From: Microstegium vimineum
Lineage: Eukaryota > Streptophyta > Magnoliopsida > Poales > Poaceae
Assembly: GCA_022036555.1 (NCBI GenBank)
Contig: CM039128.1
Span: 22,708,171-22,772,170 of the forward strand
DNA: 64,000 nt
Direction of reading: 5' to 3'
Below, in pieces: positions 11,572 through 22,691 of this stretch (positions are counted from its first letter, which is position 1; the number at the start of each line of letters is the position of its first letter). The notes beneath the pieces are model-generated. The model ran no database searches, had not been told where the DNA came from, and saw only the letters and a list, made by a program, of their open reading frames with translations. Made by a program: the position numbers and the translations under genes.

Positions 11572-14500
11572 TGTGACAGAACCTCTTAAGATAGGGCCCA
11601 CTTGTCAGGATTAACCAACTTAATCCCAACAGATGATTCAAACCTTAATTAGTTCGTCAGGTGTTGCCACTTTGCAGCGGGTCATCCACCTCTTTCCGAA
11701 CAGGATCTCCTCATTACAAACATTGCAGAAGTAATACGAAAATTTTATATTACATCAAAGTAGCGGAAATTTAAAGTCATATTACCAACCATAAGTTTTG
11801 AAACATAACTTAAGTGTCATACGTTAATAATACATCAAGCTACTGATAGAGGATAGACAAACAATCGAAGTACTCTTGCCCAAGAGTCAAGCAAAGACAG
11901 ATTATTCTTCATCTTCATCTACACTGACCACGGTCATGCAGCACGAAGCCACACAAACCGGATTGTGGTCCTCATCTACAATAGGGGTTAACAAACCCTG
12001 AGTACGGGAGTACTCAACAAGACTTATCCGACAAAGAAAAGTATTTGGTGGACAAAAGAGTATGCAAGTCATAGGATTCAAGGTGTGGTTTGCAAGAATC
12101 AGATATTTTGCATAAAAGAGCATTTATAAAAGAATTGAAATTCATTTGTTTTATTCATAAGATTACACAGGTACCGATCTAGATGTATGATCGATAACAA
12201 GGTAATAATCATCCATAAAGGGGTCCAACAAGTATCCAGTTTAAGTGTATTACTACGTGGTAGAGGACAGGGTTATGTTTCCATTTCCGAGGAACACGAT
12301 GATTCGAACCGGTTTATCCTAGCTGGGGACTTCCTAATCACACGACATATACAACACTAAAGCACGCATATGACTACTTTTCCCTGGATCCTCTCGCCAA
12401 AACCGGGGTTCCGCCACCCGAGAGCACAGTACAACTCCATCCAGTTCGCTAACTTGGAGGGTACACACTACTCTCGCCATCTCTCCACTCCCAGTGCGGG
12501 TTAACTGTTCTTAAGATGAGAATAGCCAAAGTCCAGCTTCCCAAAGTATGTGATAAGTACTCCAAAGTCACAAGCCTTGGACATCTACAACGGCAAGGCC
12601 CTAATGACACAGGCGGAAAGAACCCGCTCACCAGTCACCACTGGTGGCTCCCAAACACCGTGTCCGCCCGGTCCCGATTATTACTTCTGACCATCTCCCT
12701 TTTTCATCAAAACATAACCATTTGCCGAAGCAATACGCTATGTGTAGGTAACCAGAAATCACCTACTATAAAAGTTCTAAGCATACTAAGCATTTTAGCA
12801 AAAATTTGCATCTTTAAACAAGTGTCAAGGTTTAAGACACAAGTAACACAAGGATAAGGCTATGCATCGAATAGGAATTTAATAAAGTACCGTAATGCAA
12901 TAAAATAATCATAAATGTATTTAAAGCAATTATTTTAAATACAAGGAAATGTTTGAATGCACCGGGGGTTGCCTTGGTTGGAGGGATAAGCGAACTCGGG
13001 CTCAGATGTAACAAGAGAGAAATCCCCTTCACAAGAGGGATTATCCAACCCAACCAACGAACAATCTACACGATATAATGACATGCTTTAGATGATGCTT
13101 GAATAGTAAACATGATGCTCAACACATACAAGCATGCATTTAAAAGATGAATTAAACAAATTACAACCTTGAGTACAACTTTCCTTCATGAAGGAAATCA
13201 AAACTAGGTTATAAAGCAATTTAATTAAACCCTATTTAACTTAATTATTTAAGTTAGCAATTACATCCAAAAGAACTGAGTAAACAACATTACATCAAGC
13301 ATGTCTAACTTGTGGTTGTCACTGGACAAATGACCATTTGCATCAATTAATCCAAAATCACTCAAAGCCTAAAGTCATTAGAGTTTCTAAACATTTTATA
13401 GTTAATTAAACAAATAGCGATATATAAAAGTTCATCCACAAATTCCCAAACTTTTTGTACAACAAGGTAACAGTGTATACAGGTCACACAAAAATTCTCA
13501 GAATTTTTGGAACAACATACAGATCATGAAAATTCATAGAAAACTCATTTTCAATTAATTTGGGCATTTTTATAGGATTAAAAATGTATTAAACATGGAC
13601 ATGTGATATTTTTCTTAAATACAACACATCACAGAGAGCATCCTCAAAATTTTGTAGAATTTAAACATGCACATATTTTAAACAAATGAAAATACAAAAA
13701 GCATTACTATTCAAAACTAATAAAAGAAGGGGAAAACCTTTTGAAACAGACACTGACGCCTGGGGCCCGCGCGTCAGCGTCCCAGCGCCAGAGCAGCGGC
13801 GCCGGCGACCACAAAACACGGCGGCGCGTCACCGTCGGTGACCAAACCGAACAACCAACCCTCGAATCAGCTTCTACAGTCCACCCTGAACCCAACAAGG
13901 TGCGACACGACCATTTCCATCCCTCAGAAACGTCTCACCGGCGACGATGGCGGCGACCCGAGCTCGGCCGCACGTATGTCGGTGAGCACAGCCATGTGCC
14001 GGAGAAACCAGGCCTCGAAAATGACTCAGGGAACAACCACGAGCAAAACGCCCAACAGAAACGAGACTAAAACCTACCCTGGTGACCTCGTCGACGGCAA
14101 TGGTGGCAACCCACGCGCGGCCGCACATACGCCAGCGGACACAGGCCGTAATCGGCTCAACCAACAACCCCAGCATGCTTAGCGGCCCCCAAACAATGCG
14201 AAGCGCACGCAAAACGAACCCAGAGCTAAACACAACACCCTCATCGACGGCCATGGCGGACGGTGGGGATCTGCGCGCCGTGCGCCAGAGAAAATACGCA
14301 CGCGCTCGAACAACCATCACCCATACTAGACGCAGGACGGCTAGACGAAGCTAGCGCAAGACTCGGATCATAAAATGATCAACTACAACGACCAGACGAC
14401 GAACACACCGCCGCGCCGGCCATGAACTGCTGCGGCGCTCGAGGACAGAGCTCGATGGCTCGATTCAAGGACAACCGAGGGTGCGGAGAGATCAAGGAGC

Positions 14501-15669
14501 TCACCCTGGTCACGAAGCGCTCGCAAGCGTGGCCGGAGATGAAGCAAAGATGGCTGGCAACGAAGACTGTGCCGGCGGAGACGATGAACCGAGCGGCAAC
14601 GATGATGTTCCCGGAGCTATGGTCCACCATTTGCAAAATGGAGAAGCCGACAAGGATCAGTGATGAACAAGGAGCAAGCAACATAAGATGAAAAAGAAAT
14701 GTGGCTCCTGTGTAGCCCAGTCAATAGCTGACCAGAGCGGCGACGCTCTCGCCGGAGCCGAGGAAGAAGACGTCACGCTGGCCGATTCACGCAGTCGCAG
14801 CTTCAACCAACTCGTGCGGGAGATGCGCTAGGTCAAGGAGAAAGCCATTGCGGTGGATGGGAAGCTTGGAAGTGGTTGGAAAACTCGCACGAGTTCAACG
14901 ACGATGGTGGAGAGCTCGGCGGAGCAGAGCAGAGCGATGGCGCGGTGTGGAAAGGGAGGCAGGAGTGGACGACGTCCTGTTTTGAAGACGACAACGGGTC
15001 CGCGACATCGCCACGCACACGACAGGACATGTGTCGATGCCAGGAGTCGCACGGTGGCGTCGGCAGGTGGCCAGCCAGGTGTCGGCGTCGAGTTCACCGT
15101 CGCCATGCAAGTGTTTGATGAAATGTCTGAACTGCCCCTGTGACTATTTTGCAAATTGCTCAAGCTTCCAGGGGTTTTCATGGAAAACTTTTAATACGAA
15201 AGTTGTTCAAAATTTCATGATCTACAACTTTGTCAATACTCACATTTTCATAATCGGCTTAGAAATGAAAATGCATTTTTGAAATTTGAAAACCTTTTTA
15301 AAAAGGATTTGCCCCCTTTTTAATTACTTTAAAAACATGAATAACACTTGAAAAAACTATAAACACAACAAAAGCAAAACAAACAGAGCTCTACAACTTT
15401 GCTTAAACAAACATATGCAAATTCTTTATAGATTTTGAAAATCATGTTTAGGGTTTAATCCACCCCCTCTGGGAATTAGGGTTTGGATTCAAATTTAAAT
15501 TTTGAGAATTTTGAAAAGATGACCTGCATTCACAACATTGATCAAACATAGACAAGTAAACTCATTTTAGTTCAATGCATATCCAGGTTTTCAAAGAAGT
15601 GAATGATGCTTAATGCATATGATGACATGATCAATTTTTGATTAAGTGATTAACACCAGGGGTGTTACA
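11572..15669 (-). repeat. Element B 5' LTR, complete, 4098 bp
   Basis: On the plus strand it begins TGTGACAG beside the primer site and ends GGTGTTACA at the junction with element A. The stretch 12955-15669 is repeated at 3096-5810. 11572-12954 is present only here. A GC-rich core lies at about 13750-15140, flanked by AT-rich arms. 'CCTGAGTACGGGAGTACT' near 11997 matches, in inverse orientation, a segment of the solo LTR inside element C (near 26153), so the two LTRs are related. Confidence 0.88.
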
Positions 15670-16609
15670 GCTTTGAGCTTTCGCCGGGAATTACACCGTG
15701 GAGGGAGAAATTCGCCAGGTGGATGCTACTTTTATGGAACCCAAGTCGTCGGAGCGTACTTGGGAAGATGATGTCGAGTGAACTGCCACTGTCGATGAGT
15801 ACCTTTTTGAAGAGACCGTTCAAAACGGCCGCGGCGATGACCAGGGGGAAACGACCAGGGTAGTCATGACATATCTTATAGTCGTCCCTGGAGAAGTCGA
15901 TCCTGCGCTTTGTCCAATCTGGGGGTGGGGCATGAACGCTGTTGTCGTTAGTAAAAGCTCGATGGCACTTACCGTTACCACTCGGACGTCCGCCGAATAT
16001 AGGGAAGATGCGTGTGGCCCTTGTGAAGCTGATGTCAGGGGCTTCCAGCTTATCTCCCTTTGGTTTGTCGTTATCTGGTCGCTTAGCGTCTGCTTTGTCT
16101 TGGATGGCCTCTTTGAGGACGATGCACTCCCGCATGGCGTGCTTTCCTTGTTCATGGAGAGGGCAGGGGCCATCAAGGATTTCCTTATAGTTGTTGTTGC
16201 GTCGACGCTTCCTCCTGAGGCTGGGAGCAGCCTGGTCGGACGCCAGGGGGCACTGTGAGGATTCCGGAGCAACCATCTTGCGGATGAATGGCGCGCGGGG
16301 GCGGAGCCGGCGGCGAGCGGTGTCGATGAGGTCGAGGCAGTTAGCGAGGTCTTCGTCGATCTGGTCGGCAATGCTCACCGAGTCGCTGGGGTCGGCGCGA
16401 TCTGGAGCCCTTCGAGTCATTCTGGTGGTTAGATCTTCGGTCGAGGGAGGGTTCGGCGTGGTGGAGCGCGTGGGTTCCTCGGTTTCCGAGATGGAGACGG
16501 TGCCGTAAATGGTCCAGACCATAGATCTGGAGGGTGACGCCGCTCGCCAGGATGACCATGGATTCGGGAAAGGTACCCGCTTGATGAGCCATGGAGTCGA
16601 TGCACACAC
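15670..16609 (-). pseudogene. Element A gag C-terminus and protease
   Basis: A continuous 314-codon minus-strand frame. It contains a gag zinc motif ('CPLHEQGKHAMREC', like the Cys-His knuckle of Tat elements) and then the aspartic protease: 'SRDDYKICHDYPGRFPLV' leading to the catalytic 'LIDSGSSLDIIF' and 'LHGVIPGESSKL'. The frame stops exactly where element B starts. Downstream protease and linker sequence does not reappear on the other side at 3095, so part was deleted. The protease would have processed the gag-pol polyprotein. Confidence 0.8.
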
Positions 16610-16611
16610 CC

Positions 16612-16629
16612 CCTACCTGGCGCGCCAAC
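16612..16629 (-). other. Element A primer-binding site
   Basis: The minus strand reads TTGGCGCGCCAGGTAGGG directly after the LTR end. This is the form often seen after LTRs of Tat-type gypsy elements in grasses. I do not assign the primer tRNA. Confidence 0.7.
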
Positions 16630-17137
16630 TATCGACGAAATATGCTTCGCAGTCTACCTAGGGGGTACCCCACGATAGTACATTGTAGGCGGAGGTGTGG
16701 CGACGACGATCAAGCGTAACACAGAGAGCGTAGGCACGACGATTTAGACAGGTTCGGGCCGGCGAATCGCCGTAATACCCTACATCCTGTGTTTTGGTGG
16801 TTGGATTGATATGCGTATTAGGTTACAAGATCCGTAGATGAGTTCTAGGGATCGTATGAGGAGTTGTCTAGGGTTGTTTTGGAGGGGGTCCCTGCTCACC
16901 TCATATAGCCGGGGAGCAGGGTTACAGTTTCCATATCATAACCGATTACGATCGGTCCCTTTAGGTAAGGGATCCGAGTCTATCTACCAGGATCCTTCTT
17001 GGCGAGCAAGGCTTCTTCGGAGTCCTTGGCGAGCACGACGGGCTGGTCGCGTGCCGCAAGGCCTCGTGGGCTGGGCCGTCGTCTGGTCGGCAGGCCCAAA
17101 AGGTCCCTAGGGATATGCCGAGGTAATATCCCCAACA
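16630..17137 (-). repeat. Element A 5' LTR, 508 bp
   Basis: The minus strand begins TGTTGGGGATATTACC at 17137, a typical LTR start, and ends at 16630 beside the primer site. The final CA is mutated to TA. The candidate target sequence just outside is ccatc (17138-17142). Its partner at the far end of the element is outside the window. Confidence 0.8.
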
Positions 17138-18104
17138 CCATCACCACCATATATCCACCATATCCATACACATGCACATCTTGACTTGATTGTATGACTT
17201 GACTCTCTGTGGATCTATTGTTTGACTTTACAATATATACAAAGTGAGTATGCTAACCTTGTTAAGCCATTCCTATGAACTCCACTATATTTACTAGTAT
17301 ATGAGGGCATGACATTATTAATGTCTCAGTGAGATCCACAAATACCACATACATAAGAGACTTGAGGGTGTCATACAATTACGCTTTGAGTTTTATTTCA
17401 GAAATATTACAAAACCCAGAATTTTGGTAGATTCAAGAGTTTGAGACATAGTGCCTGATTTGATTACTCTGTCTTTCGATTGCTCAAGACCCAAATGATA
17501 GTTAAAGTCCCATGGTTAAAGGTAATACGGGTGAGTTCGAAAGCCAAAGCAATTTTTTTCTAATTCATAGAAGAAGTTTTTTTGAAACCTTGTGAACTTT
17601 TGAGGTATGAAAGCATTGCAGCAACTCTTGATCCAAGTTTATTAGATAAGCTTTGCTTAGGGACTATCAAAGGTTAAGCTTGGGAGTTGTGAGTTTAGCT
17701 TCACTTTTACTAATTTATAATAAACATAATAAATGGATCAATCATATATAAAATAGAGAAGTATATGATTTTATTTTACAATTTCCACGAGTTTTGGTAT
17801 TCCATTATTTTCTAGGGAACATTCTAGAAAAGAACAATAAAGGGAATCAAATCAAAATAGATATCGAATAATCCTGCGGAGATATAGTTACCATTCACCT
17901 CACGGAGGATCCCGAAGACACCGAAGCGAAGCGGAGCCCGAGCCGCCGCCAGGTGGGGCCGGCTGGCCCTACCCCATGCTGGCCGGCATGGCCCTGGGCC
18001 CACTGGCCGCCGTCTTCTGGAAGCTTTCTCCACCACCTCTAAGGAGTCGTCTCGGCCCTACACTAAGTTGGTTTGATCCAACGGCTATCGTGCACCTCAC
18101 CGGA

Positions 18105-18114
18105 CTATAAATAG
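18105..18114 (+). promoter_or_regulatory. TATA box of a probable degraded LTR
   Basis: CTATAAATAG occurs downstream of a GC-rich block and upstream of a long leader-like stretch with no ORF. This is the usual arrangement of an LTR promoter. No nearby host gene would use it. Confidence 0.45.
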
Positions 18115-18933
18115 AGGGCAGATCCCCCCCAGGAGGCATCTCAGTTCATTTGGAGATCCATTCAGTCTAAGTCATTTGAGATCTAGTTATCTAGAGCCAT
18201 AAACCCTAATTCATCTAGAGCCTCTCTAGTTCATAGCATAGCTTAGTTAGATCGAGAGTAGAGGAAGTCAAGATACGCTAATCGATCTTCGACTCCCGAC
18301 GTTGTCAAGAAATTGGAGTCTGGTACAATTCTTATTCTCTCTTATAGTATTTATCTACAGTTGTATGATATTTACAGACAACACTATTCTTCATTAATAT
18401 GTTCTTATTTACTTTGTTTATTATCTACTTCAATATATCTAGTATAGTTAGTTTGCTATTGAGTTCGTGCACATGTTTGTATAGCGCTAGTCTATTTGAT
18501 CATATGGCAGGTGGTAGGCAATATATAGGTATGGTGCTTAGATACAATGTTTATCTGCGGATGCCCCCATCTGTGTCGGGTCGTGGGGTAGATCGTGGAC
18601 GTCACAGGTCCATTGAGTCCTTTGCAGGCCTTCCCTGTGTAGTGGTTTGGTAGGAAGGGATTGCCAGGTTGAGGATATCTTGTTATATCTGAGGCTTCTG
18701 AACTCAACGCACCATGTTCATGGCCCCATTAAGGTTGGAAACATTGGTACTATTACTTAACAATGATTGGTAGATGTACTTGCACTAAATGACGTAGTTT
18801 TGACAGTAGCTAGAATTCTTAGAAGTTATTTCTTTATTACTTGTATTGGACGACGCTTGTGTAGTGACTAGAATGCTCTAGAAACTTTATCCTTATTATT
18901 ATTATTATGATGACTGATCTATTTACCCTTATC

Positions 18934-18957
18934 ATATATATATATATATATATATAT
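18934..18957. repeat. (AT)12 microsatellite
   Basis: Twelve uninterrupted AT units. Confidence 0.95.
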
Positions 18958-19439
18958 CATGTTACTTACCCCTGTTTAAGAGTAGAGATCGTTGATGGTT
19001 AAATCCCTTCATTCATTTCATATGCATGTTATCAATACTATAGATTATTCAGTTTAAATATAAATGACAACCTAATAATACTCTAGGTAAAATGCTACAA
19101 TGCTATATTAATATGTCCGCTTGCAGAATCAATTGTTCTTTATAATTTCATATCTAGCATTAGTTATTTCTACCTAGTCACACATAAATAGAATATTTCA
19201 TAAGTACCATAAAATAATCCTAGCTCTATAATTAGGGATGACAACCTAGTTCAATGCTTAGGAGTATAAGGTAAAAGATAAGTGGCTAGTTGCTAAAGAC
19301 AAGTTAATTATATATCATGCATTTTTGGTGTCATTGCTAAAAACTATGTTTTTGGTGATGTCGTTAAGAAATGTCAACAGTGTCCTTAGTGGTGTATGAA
19401 CCGAACACTCCTAAAAAGAGGATTGATCCATCCCTTTTC

Positions 19440-20051
19440 ACTTTGGGTGTGTTTGGTTTGAGGACCAAGTTGGATGGGATCTAACGATTCATGGATATTA
19501 GGATAAGGATATCGATAATATATGTTTGGTTGAGTGGATGGGACCGGTCATTTTTCTATTTGGTTGGATAGATGAACGTGGATGGGATTAGAATAGTTGA
19601 CTAATTATATCAATTGTTTATAAATAATAACAATTAGTTGGATACTAATAAAAATTTACTAATATTAGTTTTGCCATGATAATCATTAATTAAAAATAAA
19701 ATATGATAATTAGAATACTAATAACCTAATTAGCACATGAAACATGCACAAATCAACATATTAGTACTTATAAAAACTAATCCTATCATCATAATTACTA
19801 AGTAATAATATAACATATTAATAATCCTTAATTTATTTACTAATGACAAAGATTAGCAAACATGGATTAACTAATTTGTGATATTTATACGAACGAGGAA
19901 ATACAACATCTGAGGGTATATTCGCTATCCATAAATGTGTTGGTCCAAGTGATTCATTCAACCAAACACCAGTGATCCCTAAATGATAAATGATCCCATC
20001 CAATCCATGCAACGAAACACACATTGTTCTTCAAACAAACACACTCAAAGT
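19440..20051. mobile_element. Non-autonomous inverted-repeat element, about 612 bp
   Basis: The left end ACTTTGGGTGTGTTTGGTTTG matches the complement of the right end ACTTTGAGTGTGTTTGTTTG. Further inside, ttggatgggatc (left, near 19469) and gatcccatccaa (right, near 19990) also pair, so the inverted ends are long but imperfect. The interior is AT-rich and non-coding. No convincing target duplication was found, so the superfamily is open. It resembles grass elements starting with the GTGTTTGGTT motif. Confidence 0.6.
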
Positions 20052-20924
20052 ACTAAAATGCATTTTGATAGTTAGTAGATAAAATTAAGTTGAAAATATA
20101 GTCTGAGGACCAAAAGTTACTTTAATAGTTCTATAATGAAACCGAGCTTAAAAGAAAAAATTGAGGATTAAAATAGTTATTTTGAAAGTTTAGAGCCGAA
20201 ATTAAACTAGTTATGGTTGGGAGACCAAAATAACTATTCCCTAAAAAAAACTAAATAAGTGACAGTAGAGTAATATTACCTCTTTTTTATGCCACGTAAA
20301 AGATGGCAATAGGTTTCGGCGACATACCATATGGGTCTACCAGATAACCTCGTGTACACGGTAGCATTTGCAGGCACAGCGTGGTCCTTCAGTGGTGGCA
20401 AGCTGGCATTCGACGTTGCCTGTTGGAGTGGGGGCACCGGATCCCGACGCGGTCCGATGATGCAACCACGCAAAGGACGATGCGATGCGGTCGGCGCACA
20501 CCTTTCATCTCCTCCCCGCGTTCTGTCTGTCGCGGATCCCGCTCCCTGCCACGCATGGCCCACGCAGCCAAGCACATGGCGGGCCCCTCTGGGTCAGCCG
20601 GATTCGCACGGGCCACGTGTCGGGCATCCGCGGTGTGGGCTGCCTTTTGGCCGCTCCTTCATTTTCTTTCCTCCATCCAGTTGATTCTGTCACGAGGGGA
20701 GCCGGCCAAAGTAGTGTCGGATCTCACTGACACGCAGGGTCCGGTACGTGCGGGCCCACGGGTCCAAGAGGGGATGCGTAGAGAAGTGTAACGTGTGCGT
20801 AGCTTCGCCGCGACGTGGCCTGTTCCACTTGCACGGATAAAAAAGGTGGAGCCCGGAGACGAAGGAAAAGGAGGGGGAGAGAAGAAGACTCGAGGAGACA
20901 CAGAGCGAGGGAGCGCCACCAACC
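20052..20924 (+). promoter_or_regulatory. Probable 5' region of the EF-hand gene
   Basis: GC content rises sharply from about 20330, as is common near grass gene starts. A G-box core CACGTG lies at 20614-20619 inside CCACGTGTC, an ABRE-like context. A second ACGTGG lies near 20811, and GGATAAAAAAGG at 20835-20846 could serve as a TATA box about 85 bp before the ATG. Several open frames at 20331-20965 overlap on both strands and have no recognisable domain; I treat them as composition effects. 20052-20330 holds nothing I can name. Confidence 0.4.
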
Positions 20925-21241
20925 ATGGCGAGCGTCAAGGGCGGCGGGGATTCGGACTCGGCCAAGGCGAAGGATCGAGGTGGGCGGGGGATGCCGGTGG
21001 CGGAGGTGGAGCAGGTGTTCCGCCGCTACAACGCCAACGGCGACGGGAAGATCTCGGCGGAGGAGCTGGCGTCCGTGCTGCAGCGCTGGGTGAGGTGCGG
21101 CGTCCTGCGCCAGCTCGGGACAAGTGCTCCGTCGCGGATTGCTCCCGGATGATCCGCTCCGTCGACGCAGACGGCGATGGCAGCGTCAACTTTGACGAGT
21201 TCAAGAAGATGATGGGCGCCGGCGCTGGAGGCAGGCGCTAG
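20925..21241 (+). pseudogene. Calmodulin-like EF-hand gene with internal deletion
   Basis: The ATG at 20925 sits in the good plant context 'accATGGCG'. The N-terminal part has one EF-hand loop '[12 protein letters not shown]' (about 21027-21065) in which the normally invariant first Asp is Asn. After 'ELASVLQR' the sequence jumps to 'GVLRQLG', which reads like the start of a later EF-hand. One missing base near 21118 then shifts the frame, so the first frame ends at 21152 (75 codons). The last EF-hand, '[13 protein letters not shown]', continues in another frame to TAG at 21239-21241. Calmodulin-like proteins usually have three or four EF-hands over about 150-190 residues; here the middle is absent. 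It is probably a host calcium-sensor gene that was broken by deletion between similar EF-hand segments. Confidence 0.75.
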
Positions 21242-21355
21242 AGCGGTGAAGACGACTGACAAGGGCCCGGAACAAGCCAAGCAAACAACTACCTGCTTGG
21301 TGGCTCCATGGCTCCCAACTCCCAAGGTTTGATTAGTTCGTTCTAGCGTGGTTTG
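21242..21355 (+). other. Probable 3' UTR start of the EF-hand gene, cut by element C
   Basis: Non-repetitive sequence between the stop codon and the LTR of element C. The region after element C (33704 onward) has a composition compatible with the remainder of a 3' UTR, but the link is inferred. Confidence 0.4.
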
Positions 21356-22436
21356 GGTTGACACCGTTTTCCGACACGTGTCAAATGAATTAAGACTTGT
21401 GGCTGTTTTCTATCGGCATCGGGAAGTTATCAGTTTAATTTGCCGACAAGAAAGAATGCTGCAGGAAAGATAAGTTGTTGCCGATGGATGCTGGATGATT
21501 CTTGCCGATAAGGGTTAATCGGTGAAGTCAAATCGTCTGAGCTGCAAAGATGCTGATGCCGATTGCCGATGAAGAGATGTTGCCAATGCCGATTGCCGAT
21601 AAGAGTTGAATGGTGAAGACAAGTTACCGGTACGAGGATGCTGATCGGAAAGTGTTACCGATGCCGATAGGCATGGAGTGCTGATGGGTACAGGGTGACT
21701 TAGCGTTGGACGTCAACAAGGGATAGCTGATGAGGAAAAAAGGAAGTCGTGGATTGAAAGGGTCTGTCGATGGAAAGTTTTCATCGAAAGAAGGAGATAA
21801 GGAAACTGATGATTTTATACCAGTATTATTATAGTAGTTTGAGTCTGACTCTTGCATGAGTCGTTTGTTTTCCTTTAAAATAGGCGTGTTTGTTTGGGAA
21901 AATAATATTGTTATTTTAGATCCGACTCCTGCGTGAGTCAGTTTCCTTAAAGATAGGAGTTTGTTTTAGGAAAGGTACGGATCGTGTCTCTGTACAACTC
22001 TCCATGCGGGAGTATAAATATGTGCCCAAAGGCTGCGTGTAAAATCAATCCAATATCAAACAAATCAATTTTACTCTTATTCTACTTTTATCGCAATTTA
22101 CCCTTTATTGCATTAGTCTTAGCTTATTACGAGTTCTTCAAGCTTCGACGGGCTGCATCACCTTGATCTCCCTCAAACCCTTGCAAGTTTCGCGTGGGAG
22201 TACCTTTGAGCTTTGACACCCGGGCGCATCGCTGTTGTCTCGTTCAGCTCTGCTCTAGTTATCCTGATCAAGTTCCAGTCTTGGCATCCGGGCGCATCGT
22301 CGTTGCCTTGATTGAATCTTGTTCTAGTTATCGTCCTTGTCGATTAACTGGTCAAATCGACTGGCACGCCTCCGGATATCGAATTTCGGGTATAAGCCCG
22401 AGGTGTTTGCAGATCCTGACGCTTTTTGTGTCAACA
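21356..22436 (+). repeat. Element C 5' LTR, 1081 bp
   Basis: It ends TCAACA beside the primer site. The start reads GGTTGACACCG instead of TGTTGACACCG. Copies occur at 33470-33703 (truncated) and 61340-62397 (element E). It is rich in the heptamer TGCCGAT. The segment 'ggagtataaatatgtgccc' near 22011 carries the likely TATA box. Confidence 0.88.
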
Positions 22437-22443
22437 CCTCTTT

Positions 22444-22460
22444 TGGCACGCCCAGTGGGA
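22444..22460 (+). other. Element C primer-binding site
   Basis: TGGCACGCCCAGTGGGA lies just after the LTR end. Element E has the same site with two differences at 62405-62421. Confidence 0.75.
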
Positions 22461-22487
22461 CACGATTATACAAATTATACATCTATC

Positions 22488-22691
22488 ATGGGTGATTATT
22501 CCGACGTTAACCAGAGAAACGTCATCGGAGTCTCCGAAGCCAATCTGAGAGATGATCAGAAGCAGGCTATGGAGCAGGCTTTGGAGGAGTACAAGCGGTT
22601 ATATCTCAAATCCTTCAGCCTAAACAGAATCGGCGAAGCAGTTCAGAAGCAAGATCCGCCATCGCTACGGCAGGTCACTTTCAACGCCGAT
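22488..22691 (+). pseudogene. Element C gag, N-terminal segment before the solo LTR
   Basis: The ATG at 22488 starts 'MGDYSDVNQRNVIGVSE', matching the gag start of element E at 62449. The frame runs 68 codons to 'RQVTFNAD', where the solo LTR interrupts it. In element E the same point continues directly into 'NPGKLQEMVNS'. Confidence 0.8.

Larger units (their letters stand above)
3096..15669 (-). mobile_element. Element B: Ty3/gypsy chromovirus (Tekay/Del-like) nested in A
   Basis: Minus-strand order: complete 5' LTR (11572-15669, 4098 bp), primer site, a leader ORF, gag, protease-RT-RNase H-integrase, a chromodomain-like tail, polypurine tract, and a 3' LTR of which 2715 bp remain (3096-5810). 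The chromodomain after integrase and the very long LTRs fit the Tekay/Del chromovirus lineage. The two LTR copies differ at about 10 sites in the ~740 bp compared by eye, so insertion is fairly recent. Stops in gag, pol and the leader ORF make this copy defective. No target duplication remains because the left end has been deleted. Confidence 0.9.
477..17137 (-). mobile_element. Element A: Ty3/gypsy, Tat lineage, split by element B
   Basis: In minus-strand order this element shows 5' LTR (16630-17137), primer site, gag and protease (15670-16609), a gap filled by element B (3096-15669), reverse transcriptase and RNase H, a second 'archaeal-type' RNase H, and the start of integrase (477-772). 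The extra RNase H domain between RNase H and integrase is a known hallmark of the Tat lineage. The 3' part ends at the copia LTR at 476; the remainder of integrase and the 3' LTR lie outside the window or are lost. Several frameshifts and stops show it is inactive. Sequence between protease and reverse transcriptase is missing where B now sits. Confidence 0.85.
17138..19439. other. Unassigned AT-rich intergenic DNA, with an LTR-like promoter segment
   Basis: No credible coding region is seen. 17138-17860 is AT-rich and featureless. 17870-18060 is GC-rich, and it is followed by a TATA box and a leader-like stretch repeating 'atctag' and 'gagcc' up to about 18330. This pattern suggests a solo or degraded LTR, but no matching second copy or clear ends were found. 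18400-18720 could be degraded internal sequence of the same element. 18720-19439 holds no recognisable feature apart from an (AT)12 run. Confidence 0.4.

Noticed and set aside
11800..12950. Search for a separate element in the part of the B LTR missing from the other copy
   Set aside because: The primer-binding site at 11558-11569 shows that the LTR extends to 11572; the segment is ordinary LTR sequence and not an insertion.
3096..15674. Target duplication for element B
   Set aside because: The right flank GCTTT has no match at the left, where GCGAA or earlier bases stand; the left end is deleted, so no duplication is claimed.
15866..16508. Plus-strand frames opposite element A gag
   Set aside because: They are antisense shadows of the gag-protease frame.
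18934..18957. AT run as replication origin or matrix attachment site
   Set aside because: It is a simple microsatellite; nothing else supports such a role.
20331..20965. Overlapping frames upstream of the EF-hand gene on both strands
   Set aside because: GC-rich composition alone explains long open frames here; none has a domain or a clear start context.
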